This document shows positions 43,395 to 52,305 of a stretch of 64,000 bases of DNA, piece after piece. Position 1 is the first letter of the stretch, and each line of letters starts with the position of its first letter. Source of the stretch: Haloarcula pellucida. GTDB lineage: Archaea; Halobacteriota; Halobacteria; Halobacteriales; Haloarculaceae. A model generated the notes under the pieces. It did no database searches, had not been told where the DNA came from, and was given only the letters and a program-made list of their open reading frames with translations. The stretch covers positions 352,262 to 416,261 of the forward strand of contig NZ_BMOU01000001.1 of assembly GCF_014647235.1 (NCBI RefSeq). The letters run 5' to 3'. The position numbers and the translations under genes were made by a program.

Positions 43395-44263
43395 CCGGTC
43401 TCGGATTCGAGGCGGTCGATGAGCGACGCGTTACCGAGGTGAAGCGGCGTGCGCTCGTGGAGTTCGTCGGGGTTCAGGTCGAGGAGCGACTGTTCGCCGT
43501 TCGAGGACCTGCCACCGGCGGCCTCGACGATGTAGGCCATCGGTTGGCCCTCGAACTGGAGACGTAGTTTCCCTTCGGGTCGGGACTGCAGGGCGGGATA
43601 CGCGAAGATGCCGCCGTACGTGAGCACCTGATTGATGTCGGCTATCATCGCGCCGCCGTAGCGGAGTTTGAGTTCGCGGCGAATCTCCTCGGCGAACGTC
43701 CGGAAGTCGTCCGTCCACGAGTCGACGCCGCCGCCGAACCCGAACACGGTCGGGTCCTCGGGGACGGTCACGTCGTCGTCGACCACGCGTCGGTCGTCGC
43801 CGAGGACGTACTCTTTCACGCGGCCGTCGCGGGCGACGACCATCGACGTGACGGGCCCGTAGATGACGAACCCGGCGGCCAGCAGATTCCGGCCCGTCGT
43901 GGGCGGGCGCTCGCTGTACACGCCGAAGATGGTACCCATGCCGCTGTTGGGTTCCAGATTCGAGGACCCGTCGAGGGGGTCCATCGCGACGTGCAGGCGT
44001 CCGTCGCTGGTCGCGACTTCCTCGCGTTCCTCGCTGGCGTAGGTGGCCACGCCGTCGATGCCGAGGATGCGCTCCTCGAACAGTTCGTCCGCCCGGAGGT
44101 CGGCCGCCAGTTGCTCGTCGCCGCTGGGGTTGACCGTGCCGCTGTGTTCGCGTTCCGTCGCGATGGCTGTTCGAACGTCGCTCGCCGCGTCCGCGATTGT
44201 GTCGATGACCTGTGCGACCGTCCGATCGGCCTGGGTGGCCGGGGCGTCGAGTGATTTGCTCAT
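43388..44263 (-). CDS. fbp: Fructose-1,6-bisphosphatase, class I
   Basis: 291 aa. Removes the 1-phosphate of fructose 1,6-bisphosphate in gluconeogenesis. The metal-binding core AMDPLDGSSN (93-102), ATYASEERE (Glu79) and the nucleotide-sugar site GGRSSNGEQSLL are intact. Type I FBPases of halophiles are of this length. Divergent from the 3-hydroxyacyl-CoA dehydrogenase; a shared intergenic region of 267 bp holds TATA-like elements for both directions (CATAAGTATC on the fbp side; TTACTATT on the other), which suits opposite gluconeogenic and beta-oxidation control. Confidence 0.92.
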   Translation of the reverse strand: MSKSLDAPATQADRTVAQVIDTIADAASDVRTAIATEREHSGTVNPSGDEQLAADLRADELFEERILGIDGVATYASEEREEVATSDGRLHVAMDPLDGSSNLEPNSGMGTIFGVYSERPPTTGRNLLAAGFVIYGPVTSMVVARDGRVKEYVLGDDRRVVDDDVTVPEDPTVFGFGGGVDSWTDDFRTFAEEIRRELKLRYGGAMIADINQVLTYGGIFAYPALQSRPEGKLRLQFEGQPMAYIVEAAGGRSSNGEQSLLDLNPDELHERTPLHLGNASLIDRLESETGQ

Positions 44264-44530
44264 CTATGGTGGGGCTGGGTGGCGCGCCGGTCAGTTCGGG
44301 AGTGGGGCCGTCCGGCGAGTGATTCCCAGTGTGTCGTCACTCCCTGCTTCTTCCCCACACCATAAGTATCTTGTTGCTGACATTTACTACGGAGCGAGTC
44401 AATTATTCGGTAGCGCCGCCCTCGTTGGGTTTGAGCATGGTGGTTAGTCACACATTTATTGAATGGTAAGGGTAGTTACTATTCGTCTAAGGTCGGCAGA
44501 CTTACACGAACACGGGTCGAACCGACGGGT

Positions 44531-45388
44531 ATGCAACTCGACGACATCGACCGCGTCGGCGTCGTGGGTGCCGGCACGATGGGCAACGGCATCGCGCAGG
44601 TCGCCGCCGCTTCGGGCTACGACGTCGTGATGCGCGACGTCGAACAGCAGTTCGTCTCCGCGGGGTTCGACGACATCGACGAGAGCCTCGGTCGTCTCGT
44701 CGCCCGGGACGAACTGACCCGGTCGGAAGCCGACCGCGCCCGGGACCGCATCGAAGGGACGACGGACCTCGCCGACCTGTCCGACTGTGACCTCGTGGTC
44801 GAAGCGGTCACGGAGGATATGGACGTCAAGCAGTCCGTCTTCGAGGACCTTGCGGACACCTGTCGGACCGAGACGGTACTCGCGACGAACACCAGTACGC
44901 TCTCTATAACCACCATCGCCAGCGTCGTCGACCGGGCCGAGCGAGTGCTTGGCCTCCACTTCATGAACCCCGTCCCGGTGATGAAAGGCGTCGAAGTCGT
45001 CGTCGGCGAGAAGACGGGCGCGGACACGCTCACACTGGGACACGCGTTCGCGAAGGACCTCGGTAAGGAGACGTGGGAGGCCGACGACAAACCCGGCTTC
45101 GTCGTCAACCGCGTCCTCATGCCGTGGATAAACGAGGGTATCCGCGCCTACGACGAGGGCGTCGCCGGGATGGCCGACATCGACCGCGGACTGACCCTCG
45201 GGACGAACGTCCCGATGGGGCCGCTGGAACTGGCCGACCACATCGGCCTCGACGTCGTCCTCGACGCGAGCGAAACGCTCCACGAGGAACTCGGGGACCG
45301 GTACAAACCGGCGTACCTCCTCAAGCGGAAGGTCGCCGCCGGTGACCTCGGGAAGAAGACCGGCGCGGGGTTCTACGAGTACGACTGA
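44531..45388 (+). CDS. 3-hydroxyacyl-CoA dehydrogenase
   Basis: 285 aa. NAD-dependent oxidation of 3-hydroxyacyl-CoA, third step of beta-oxidation; 3-hydroxybutyryl-CoA is a common substrate of this short, stand-alone form. NAD loop GVVGAGTMGNGIAQVAAASG, catalytic GLHFMNPVPVMKGVEVV (His/Asn) and the C-terminal KKTGAGFYEYD signature are all present. The ATG at 44531 is chosen; the region just upstream is the promoter. Followed 85 bp later by an acyl-CoA dehydrogenase. Confidence 0.93.
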   Translation: MQLDDIDRVGVVGAGTMGNGIAQVAAASGYDVVMRDVEQQFVSAGFDDIDESLGRLVARDELTRSEADRARDRIEGTTDLADLSDCDLVVEAVTEDMDVKQSVFEDLADTCRTETVLATNTSTLSITTIASVVDRAERVLGLHFMNPVPVMKGVEVVVGEKTGADTLTLGHAFAKDLGKETWEADDKPGFVVNRVLMPWINEGIRAYDEGVAGMADIDRGLTLGTNVPMGPLELADHIGLDVVLDASETLHEELGDRYKPAYLLKRKVAAGDLGKKTGAGFYEYD

Positions 45389-45473
45389 CCCGCCGTGGCG
45401 GCCGGAATACGATAGCGGACAACCGACTGGGCGTTGCCGAACAGTAAAGTCACGGCCCTCGATACCTTGACAC

Positions 45474-46616
45474 ATGGAGTTCAGTCCCACAGCGGAGCAG
45501 CGCCAGATACAGGAGATGGTCGCGGAGTTCGTCGACGAGGAGGTGGTTCCGCGCGCGGCCGAGATAGACGAGACGGACGAGTTCCCGTGGGACCTCGTCG
45601 ACCAGATGGCCGAGTTGGGGCTGATGGGGATGCCCATCCCCGAGGCGTACGGCGGCGCCGGCCTCGACTACCACAGTTATGCGATGGCACTGGAGGAGAT
45701 CTCCCGCGGGAGCGGGGGCCTCGGCACCATCGTCGCCGCCCACATCTCGCTGGCCTGCAACATGGTCTACGAGTTCGGCGACGAGGCCCAGAAGGAGACG
45801 TACCTCACCCCGATGGCCGAGGGCGAGGAGGTCGGCGCGTTCGCGCTCTCGGAACCCGGCGCCGGGAGCGACGTGCCCGCGATGACGACCACGGCCGAAC
45901 CCGACGGCGACGGCTACGTCGTCGACGGCGGGAAACTGTGGATATCGAACGGCTCCGTCGCAGATACGGTCGTCCTGTTCGCGAAGACCGACCCAGAGGC
46001 GGGCAACAAGGGCATCTCCTCGTTCGTCGTCCGCCCCGAGGAGGACGACGGGTTCGTCGTGGAGGGCACGGAGCACAAACTCGGTGACAAGGGCTGTCCG
46101 ACGGCGGAACTGCGGTTCGACGACATGTACCTCCCCGAGGAACGCCGCCTCGGCGACGAGGGCCGCGGGTTCGTCCACGCGCTGAAGACGCTCAACGGCG
46201 GGCGCATCACCATCGCCGCCCGGGGCGTCGGCATCGCACAGGCCGCGCTGGACGAAGCCCTGCAGTACGCACAGGACCGCGAGCAGTTCGACCGCCCCAT
46301 CTCCGATTTTCAGGCCATCCAGCACAAACTCGCGGACATGGACACGAAGACGTCGGCCGCCCGACTGCTGATGCATCAGGCCGCCGACCTGAAGATGCGC
46401 GGCGAGAACTACGTCAAGGAGGCCGCACAGGCCAAACTGTACGCCTCCGAAGTCTCCCGCGAGGTGGCCAACGAGGGCATCCAGATCCACGGCGGCTACG
46501 GCTACACGAAGGACTTCCCCGTCGAGCGGTTCTACCGCGACGCCAAACTCAACGAGATATACGAGGGGACCAGCGAAGTCCTCCGCAACACCATCGCCGA
46601 CGAGTTGCTGGACTGA
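45474..46616 (+). CDS. Acyl-CoA dehydrogenase
   Basis: 380 aa. [15 protein letters not shown]-type FAD loop, [60 protein letters not shown] and [11 protein letters not shown] with the catalytic Glu: a straight-chain or butyryl-CoA-type dehydrogenase. Together with the 3-hydroxyacyl-CoA dehydrogenase before it, two steps of beta-oxidation are encoded in tandem. The palindrome at 46617-46694 begins at the base after its stop. Confidence 0.93.
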   Translation: MEFSPTAEQRQIQEMVAEFVDEEVVPRAAEIDETDEFPWDLVDQMAELGLMGMPIPEAYGGAGLDYHSYAMALEEISRGSGGLGTIVAAHISLACNMVYEFGDEAQKETYLTPMAEGEEVGAFALSEPGAGSDVPAMTTTAEPDGDGYVVDGGKLWISNGSVADTVVLFAKTDPEAGNKGISSFVVRPEEDDGFVVEGTEHKLGDKGCPTAELRFDDMYLPEERRLGDEGRGFVHALKTLNGGRITIAARGVGIAQAALDEALQYAQDREQFDRPISDFQAIQHKLADMDTKTSAARLLMHQAADLKMRGENYVKEAAQAKLYASEVSREVANEGIQIHGGYGYTKDFPVERFYRDAKLNEIYEGTSEVLRNTIADELLD

Positions 46617-46694
46617 TACTGGTGGCTGTAAGTTCGTAACGATATTCGCCACCCCGGGGTGGCGAATCACTTCAGTTTGTTACAGCCACCAGTA
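46617..46694. repeat. 78-bp near-perfect palindrome between convergent stop codons
   Basis: Each 39-nt arm begins TACTGGTGGCTGTAA, has a 12-nt unpaired stretch (GTTCGTAACGAT versus CAAACTGAAGTG read inverted) and ends ATTCGCCACCCC, the two arms meeting without a spacer. Fifteen and twelve outer and inner bases pair perfectly. It fills the gap between the acyl-CoA dehydrogenase stop (46616) and the PadR stop (46699) almost exactly. It could be a bidirectional terminator, a MITE or a regulator site; I saw no second copy in the window. Confidence 0.85.
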
Positions 46695-46698
46695 TGAG

Positions 46699-46998
46699 TT
46701 ACTGTTCGCCGTCCGCGTCTCCGAGATTCTCGCCCATCCACGCGTAGTGCTCGCGCAGGCGACGCTCGCCGCCCTCGGTGAGCGAGTACTTGTCGGCGAT
46801 GCCGTCGGTGCGGTGTTGGACGAACCCGGCGTCCGCCATCGCCTCCAGCGCCCCGTAGAAGCTCTTCGGTTCGATGCGCGCGTCGTACCGCCGTTCGAGG
46901 CGCGTCTTGAGCCGTTGGCCCGTCAGTTCGCCGTCCTCGGCCCCGGCGAGGATGACGCACATGTCCCGCCGCCGCCCGCTCTGGAACCACTTCGCCAT
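46699..46998 (-). CDS. PadR-family transcriptional regulator
   Basis: 99 aa winged helix. RRRDMCVILAGAEDGELTGQ and LKTRLERRYDARIEPKSFYG form the DNA-binding half; ALEAMADAGFVQHRTDGIAD and KYSLTEGGERRLREHYAWM the wing and dimer helix of PadR proteins. The ATG at 46996-46998 gives MAKWFQSGRRRD; further upstream the frame crosses into a region without promoter. The HTTM gene upstream on the same strand is 58 bp away and could be co-transcribed. Confidence 0.84.
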   Translation of the reverse strand: MAKWFQSGRRRDMCVILAGAEDGELTGQRLKTRLERRYDARIEPKSFYGALEAMADAGFVQHRTDGIADKYSLTEGGERRLREHYAWMGENLGDADGEQ

Positions 46999-47056
46999 GG
47001 CCGGACGCACGTCGGGCACCCCTTCGGGTGTTTCGACTTCGCGCCGGTCACGGCGG

Positions 47057-48511
47057 TCACCGACCGGTCCGGACGGCGCCACAGCGATACCGCCCCAACC
47101 GCTCACGCTCGACCGTCTCTGGACCGTCGAGGTCCGTCCGCTCCGTCGCCACCCACAGGCTCACCGCCGTCATCCCGTCGTCGTGGGTCCGGTTCCACCG
47201 CTCACAGAGGAACGTCGCCAGCGAGCGGCGGAGTCTGGGTTCGGTACGGGCGTCGTCGAGGAACTTCCGCCAGCGCTCGTTCGGGTACCGCGACGCGGCC
47301 TCGGTCGGGCGCGAGCGGTCGTAGGGCTCCCCGGTGAGTGCGTCGACGCGCTCGCCGCTGGTCAGGTTCGCGGGGGCTTCGTACCACCACGTCGCCAGCG
47401 GCGGCGACGGCGCGAACATGTCCCACGAGCGGTCCGTCAGTCGGTCCGGCGTGCCCGCCGGCGCGGCGACGACGCCGAGTCCGACGGCGTTCGTCACCAG
47501 AATCACGGCCAGACAGCAGGCCGCGAGCGCGCGGGCGATGCGAGAGAGCGCTGGAACGCGGTCGGCCAGCGGCGTCCGTCCCGAACCGACTGCCGAGAGC
47601 GACGCCAGCGGCCGGAGGCGGTCCGCGGCGCGGTCCCAGACGACGCTCGGGAACAGCGCGAGCAACCCCGTCGCCGAGACCAGCGGGAACACGCCGATAG
47701 AGAGCGTCAGCACCATCCCGAGGTGGGCGCCGACGAACGCGCCGACCAGCGCCGCCCGACGCCACCCGGTCAGGACGACGAGCAAGGGCGAGGTCAGCAA
47801 CATCCCGACCCAGAGCCAGTCGACGAGCGTCAGGAGCGGTGCCCACCCGGCGACGACGTCACCGAGCAGGACGGTGAAGTGGTCCAGTTGGAAGACGTAG
47901 CGGACCGCGTCGCCCCGAAGCCACACGTCGGCTCTGAGTTTGACGACGGCGTTTGTGGCGTAGACGACGACAATCTGTGCCAGCAACCCGACCGTGGCGG
48001 GACCGACGACGCTGTGGTCGTCGGCCGCCCCCTCGGTGGCGTCGGCGGCCCAGCGGCTTCCGAGAGGAAGGAACAGGCCCCAGAACAGCAGTCGGCGCAA
48101 GAGTACGTCCCCGCTGTTGAGCACGAACGGGTTCCGGACCTGTATCGAGACGAGGAGGACGAGCGAGACGAACGTCGCGAGTCGGGTCCGATAGCCGACG
48201 AGCAGCGATAGCGCAGCGACGGCGGCGGCGAGACACAGGAGTCCCTGTACCCACGCGGCCCCCGAGAGCGCGTGTAACGAGATGACGTCCCACCCGGGGT
48301 AGAGCGTGCCCAACACCGACCGAGGGAGGACGCCGGCGTCGGTGTAGAAGGCGACGAGGTCCGGCAAGCGGCGTGTGAGGTCGACGAGGACCACGAACGC
48401 AAGCGAGATACGAAACGCGGCGAGAGCCCGGCGGTCGATGGCAAACCGACGAGCGAGCGCCTCGCGGACTGTCGGCGTCACGATGTCCGGAATCAGCGCA
48501 GTCGCGGACAT
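47057..48511 (-). CDS. HTTM-domain membrane protein
   Basis: 484 aa, about ten transmembrane helices. RRALAAFRISLAFVVLVDLT, GWDVISLHALSG and NAVGLGVVAAPAGTPDRLTD-SWDMFAPSPP fit the HTTM domain, related to vitamin K-dependent gamma-glutamyl carboxylase; a protein of this type lacks the C-terminal lumenal domain of the animal enzyme. Residues ~380-484 are soluble and hold WWYEAPANLTSGERVDALTG, as in family members that often precede DCC1 thiol-disulfide genes, but no such gene is adjacent. Function unknown; possible lipid or quinone chemistry. Confidence 0.8.
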   Translation of the reverse strand: MSATALIPDIVTPTVREALARRFAIDRRALAAFRISLAFVVLVDLTRRLPDLVAFYTDAGVLPRSVLGTLYPGWDVISLHALSGAAWVQGLLCLAAAVAALSLLVGYRTRLATFVSLVLLVSIQVRNPFVLNSGDVLLRRLLFWGLFLPLGSRWAADATEGAADDHSVVGPATVGLLAQIVVVYATNAVVKLRADVWLRGDAVRYVFQLDHFTVLLGDVVAGWAPLLTLVDWLWVGMLLTSPLLVVLTGWRRAALVGAFVGAHLGMVLTLSIGVFPLVSATGLLALFPSVVWDRAADRLRPLASLSAVGSGRTPLADRVPALSRIARALAACCLAVILVTNAVGLGVVAAPAGTPDRLTDRSWDMFAPSPPLATWWYEAPANLTSGERVDALTGEPYDRSRPTEAASRYPNERWRKFLDDARTEPRLRRSLATFLCERWNRTHDDGMTAVSLWVATERTDLDGPETVERERLGRYRCGAVRTGR

Positions 48512-48571
48512 AAGTCTTCCACCTGCCGTACACCGACAGATTTCATTGGGTGTGGTCCGAACGTCGAACCG

Positions 48572-48859
48572 ATGGCAGACACCGAGGACCCGACGGAAGC
48601 GACGGCCGACGATATCACCGCCCGCTATCGAGAGACCGAGACGGAGCGACTGCTCACGTTCGAGGCGGACGGCCGCACGGCCGCCATCGCCCAGAACGTC
48701 GAGGGGTACGCGATGCTGAAGGTCAGGCCCAGCGCCGACGGCGACGAACTCGAACGCTACTACGGGTTCGATATGGCCTTGGACCACGCCGCCGAGTTGC
48801 TCGGGACCTCGCCGAACGCGCTGCCGGTCCCCGAGGCGGCCGCCGACATGGGGATGTAG
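48572..48859 (+). CDS. Small conserved haloarchaeal protein (DUF7111-like)
   Basis: 95 aa, acidic, no membrane segment. ITARYRETETERLLTFEADG and TAAIAQNVEGYAMLKVRPSA give two beta-rich stretches and YYGFDMALDHAAELLG a helix. I recall the ending VPEAAADMGM in haloarchaeal proteins of this size; the DUF number is from memory. Function unknown. Divergent from the HTTM gene with 60 bp between. Confidence 0.7.
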   Translation: MADTEDPTEATADDITARYRETETERLLTFEADGRTAAIAQNVEGYAMLKVRPSADGDELERYYGFDMALDHAAELLGTSPNALPVPEAAADMGM

Positions 48860-49036
48860 TCGACCGATACGAGGTGCCCTTCTGCGAGATGTGCCCTGTG
48901 AGTGTCCCGCCAGTACCCGGTCGCATCAGGGCCGTGTACCTCCCGACTCCGTCGTAGGCTGGCGGTTTTCGCTCGGTAGCACTGACTATTCAGGTACGTT
49001 CGTCTACGTGTCGGCCATAGCCATATACTGCAGTCA

Positions 49037-49042
49037 TATAAA
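49037..49042 (+). promoter_or_regulatory. TATA box of the PhoX gene
   Basis: TATAAA lies 35-40 nt upstream of the ATG at 49077 in an AT-rich stretch (CATATACTGCAGTCATATAA). Start near 49065 would give a ~12-nt leader. A phosphate-control element was looked for between 48960 and 49037, but none can be named. Confidence 0.5.
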
Positions 49043-49076
49043 CGATTCTTACCTCCGATGGCCAGCGGACACGTGC

Positions 49077-51569
49077 ATGGTCGATCTAACTCGACGGACA
49101 CTGATTTCTAGTACGGTCGCTGCGGCACTGGGGGCAAGTGTCGCCGGGGTCGCGAGTGGTGAAGAAGTCGCCGAGACGAACACTCCCGGCGCACCCAGCG
49201 TGAAGGGGTCACTGAAGCGGTTCTCCTCGACGGCGTTCGGTGCCGAGGTCACCGGCCCGTTCGTCTTCGAGGACGGGTCGCTGCTGTACAGCCTCCAGCA
49301 CCCATCGGAGGACAACCAACCGCCGTTCGACACGGCCGGAGTCGGATACTTCAGCGGGTTCCAGTTCGAACTCGACGGGGACAACGACGACTTCGACGAA
49401 CTGTCGACGCCACAGTCCGATACGGAACAGCGGCAGATTCGCGCCGCCGACGGCGAGTACACGCTGTTCGGTCAGGGCCGCGACGAGATAAACGGCGGCA
49501 CAGAGCGTCTCGGGGTCACACAGACGCCCGACGGCACCGACATCTCGTGGGACAACTTCGACGGCAGTCAGTACGGGGCGGCCGGCACGAACCCCGACTG
49601 CAACCAGTTCGTCCCGTCGAACGACGACGGGACCGAGGGGTACCTGTTCACCAACTGGGAGAACAGTCCCGGCAACGTCTCGCGGATTCCGCTCAGCAAG
49701 ACCGAGGACGGCGAGTGGGAGGCCGATCTGGAGAACGCCATCAACCTCGCAAACACCGACCCGTTCCGGGAACTCGGCGGGACCCGAATCAACTGCTACG
49801 GCGACCGGAGCCCGTGGAACACGATGATCTCCTCCGAGGAGAACTACGCTCACGTACGCGTCTCCCTGACCACGACGGTCGGCGACGTCGTCGAGGCCGG
49901 CACCGGCAAGGGCCTGCTCGGCGCGTGTCAGTTCTGGAACCGCCCGAACCCGGCCGGCATCCAGAGCGCCGTCGACGAGTACTACGGCGACGAGTCGTGG
50001 TACGTACAGGGCTCCTGGGCGATGAAAGGCGTCGAGTTCCTCGCGTACTATCTGGGCGCCGAGCAGGTGGATCAGGGCGTGTACGGCAGCACGATGGACC
50101 CCATCGGTGACACCTACCCGAACCCGTACCGCTACGGGTACCACGTCGACATTCGAGAGCCGACGGCCGAGACCCCACAGCCGATCAAGTACTACGTGAT
50201 GGGGCGGGCCGCGTGGGAGTCGCCGAACATTCAGGCCGACGAGCAGACCGTCTACGGCTGTTCCGACGGCGACAGCAAGGGCATCTACAAGTTCGTCGCC
50301 GACGAGCCGATTCCGAGCTACGACGACCCGATGGACGTCGAGGGGACGCTCTATGCCCCGAAGATTACGAACGACGCTGCCAACGCCGCCGAGGCGGGCA
50401 CCCGCAACTCGCCGGCCGACACGCCGCTCGAAATCGAGTGGCTGGAACTCGGTCACGCGAGCAATCGCGAGATCGAGTCGTGGATCGCCGAGTACGACGA
50501 CATCACGCAGGTCGACTACCTCGAAACGCACGCAGAGACCGACTGGGAGTCTGACCTCGACGCAGCCATCGAAGAGGCCGACCGTGCGGTCGTCGAGAAC
50601 GGCAACCAGAACTACGTCACCAACGAGGAGATCGTCGAGTGGGCCGAGCAGTACGAGTCGAAAGGACCCGACAAGGTGGACGAGGACCTCCGGAAGATTC
50701 CGTTCCTCGAAACCCGTGCCGCCGCGAAGGAAATCGGGGCTTCCATCGAGTTCAACAAGGCCGAGGGCGTCGACAGCATCGACGGCGCCGGTCCCGGCGA
50801 CTTCGTCTACTTCGGCATCTCGTCGTTCAACGACGACCTCGCGAACGAGCAGGGCGACATCCAGCTCGACCGCGTCGACGGCGGTGTCGTCTACCGCGCC
50901 GAACTCGAACCGGACTACAACGTCTCGACGCTCGAACCGGTCATCGTCGGTCCGGACTTCACCGACGCGCCCGCGGACGCCGACGGCGCCCTCCGCAACA
51001 TCGACAACCTCTACGTGATGGACGACGGCCGAGTGCTGTGCTGTGAGGACGGGTTCGGCGGCCCGGCGCGCTCGTACCCCAACGACTGCCTGTACGTCTA
51101 CGAACCGAACCTCGTCGTGGACGTGGCGTCCGTCGAGACGGCCATCAAGTCGACGGCCGAGGCGGCCGTGACGGCGTCCTCGCTCCCCGACGGTTTCACC
51201 GCCGCCGAGATGACCGTCTCCGTCGAGGACGCTCGGGTGGCCGACATCACCGGCGTCTCGGTGCCAGAGGGCCTCGACGCCGCCGAGGCGACCGTCAGCG
51301 GCGACGGTACCACGGCGACCATCAGCGTACGCGACCCGGTCGGTACCGTACAGGCCGGTGCGATGGACGTCACGCTGGCGACGCTCGAACTCACCGGCCA
51401 GAGCAAGGGACAGACGGAACTGTCGGTCACCGTCGATTCCCTCGCGGACGAGGGCGGTAACGCGCTCGACGTCGAAGGGCGAACCGGGCAGGTCACCTCG
51501 ATACCGCCGGGAGAGTCCGACGACAAGCCCGGGAAGGGCCCCGGCGTCTGTCGGCCGGAGCAGAACTAA
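49077..51569 (+). CDS. phoX: PhoX-type secreted phosphatase with C-terminal cohesin-like domain
   Basis: 830 aa. A Tat signal (MVDLTRRTLISSTVAAALGA) is followed by a DUF839/PhoX six-bladed core to ~residue 680; GGTRINCYGDRSPWNTMISS with EEN matches the metal-site segment of PhoX (GTxxNCAGGxTPWGT-x-EEN). The Ca/Fe-dependent alkaline phosphatase releases phosphate outside the cell. Residues ~690-800 look like a cohesin-type beta-sandwich (EMTVSVEDARVADITGVSVP), and the C-terminus ends KPGKGPGVCRPEQN. The ATG at 49077 puts the twin Arg at 6-7. The Cys/Asp differences from PhoX need modelling to judge activity. Confidence 0.82.
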   Translation: MVDLTRRTLISSTVAAALGASVAGVASGEEVAETNTPGAPSVKGSLKRFSSTAFGAEVTGPFVFEDGSLLYSLQHPSEDNQPPFDTAGVGYFSGFQFELDGDNDDFDELSTPQSDTEQRQIRAADGEYTLFGQGRDEINGGTERLGVTQTPDGTDISWDNFDGSQYGAAGTNPDCNQFVPSNDDGTEGYLFTNWENSPGNVSRIPLSKTEDGEWEADLENAINLANTDPFRELGGTRINCYGDRSPWNTMISSEENYAHVRVSLTTTVGDVVEAGTGKGLLGACQFWNRPNPAGIQSAVDEYYGDESWYVQGSWAMKGVEFLAYYLGAEQVDQGVYGSTMDPIGDTYPNPYRYGYHVDIREPTAETPQPIKYYVMGRAAWESPNIQADEQTVYGCSDGDSKGIYKFVADEPIPSYDDPMDVEGTLYAPKITNDAANAAEAGTRNSPADTPLEIEWLELGHASNREIESWIAEYDDITQVDYLETHAETDWESDLDAAIEEADRAVVENGNQNYVTNEEIVEWAEQYESKGPDKVDEDLRKIPFLETRAAAKEIGASIEFNKAEGVDSIDGAGPGDFVYFGISSFNDDLANEQGDIQLDRVDGGVVYRAELEPDYNVSTLEPVIVGPDFTDAPADADGALRNIDNLYVMDDGRVLCCEDGFGGPARSYPNDCLYVYEPNLVVDVASVETAIKSTAEAAVTASSLPDGFTAAEMTVSVEDARVADITGVSVPEGLDAAEATVSGDGTTATISVRDPVGTVQAGAMDVTLATLELTGQSKGQTELSVTVDSLADEGGNALDVEGRTGQVTSIPPGESDDKPGKGPGVCRPEQN

Positions 51570-51611
51570 CACGCGACCTCTCGGGCTCGATTAGCCCACC
51601 CTCTCCACTCA

Positions 51612-52034
51612 ATGTCCCAGACTCACGATCCGGCGACGACCGACACGGCGTCTCTCTACCGCGAGTACGTCCTCGACGTGCGAATCGTCGAGTACGAGAC
51701 CGCGGCCGGCGAGACTCGGTATCGGTTCGACGCGCCAGAGCACTGCGGTATCGAGTTCGAAGACGAGGAGACGGCGGCGCTGTACGCCGACGTCTACTTC
51801 GACGTCAACGGCTTCGAGGAGGCCGGAACCGGCGAGCGCGGCGTCCCGCCGGCGATCATTCAGGCCGGTCGCGACACGCTGGTCGCGTACTTCCTCACCC
51901 AATCCGACGTCGACGTCCACTGGGTGGCGTCCTTCTACGGTGAGAAACCGGAGAAGGTCCAGCGCTACGCCAACCGCGTCAGGAAGCGGGCCGAGACGAT
52001 TCGGAGCGGCATCCGAGAGCGCGGGCTGGACTGA
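51612..52034 (+). CDS. Conserved hypothetical acidic protein
   Basis: 140 aa. A beta-rich N-terminal half (YREYVLDVRIVEYETAAGET) is followed by helices; SFYGEKPEKVQRYANRVRKR resembles a short HTH. No signal peptide, no cysteine pair. Asp and Glu make up about a fifth of the residues. Function unknown. Lies 42 bp after phoX on the same strand. Confidence 0.6.
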   Translation: MSQTHDPATTDTASLYREYVLDVRIVEYETAAGETRYRFDAPEHCGIEFEDEETAALYADVYFDVNGFEEAGTGERGVPPAIIQAGRDTLVAYFLTQSDVDVHWVASFYGEKPEKVQRYANRVRKRAETIRSGIRERGLD

Positions 52035-52092
52035 CCGCGGTCCACCGCGTTTCGCCCGAACCACTATAGCACGCGAGGCCGACGACGTCGGT

Positions 52093-52227
52093 ATGTCGAC
52101 GACACTCGACCACTTCGACCACCCCGCGTGGCTGACCGCCGCCGGAACGCTCGCGGGCTACGGCCTCGTCTTGCTGTTCCTGTTTCTCCTGCTGTTTGTC
52201 GCGCCGTATCTGGTCTTCCCCGCGTAG
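52093..52227 (+). CDS. Micro-protein with one transmembrane helix
   Basis: 44 aa. STTLDHFDHPAWLTAAGTLA leads to one clean helix, GYGLVLLFLFLLLFVAPYLV, ending at the stop. The frame is closed at both ends and the composition is unlike the shadows of neighbouring genes. Short single-helix proteins of this kind are common in haloarchaea and seldom annotated. Function unknown. Confidence 0.6.
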   Translation: MSTTLDHFDHPAWLTAAGTLAGYGLVLLFLFLLLFVAPYLVFPA

Positions 52228-52305
52228 TCCGCTGGGTACCCCAGTCTTCGTTTTCCCCGTGGGGCGGGGGCAAGAGTCAAACCGCACGCCGTGGTAGCAG
52301 GTGGC

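Noticed and set aside
49209-51572. 787-codon minus-strand open frame opposite the PhoX gene
   Set aside because: The plus strand has a Tat signal, PhoX motifs and acidic composition; the opposite frame is rich in Arg/Val/Leu and lacks motifs.
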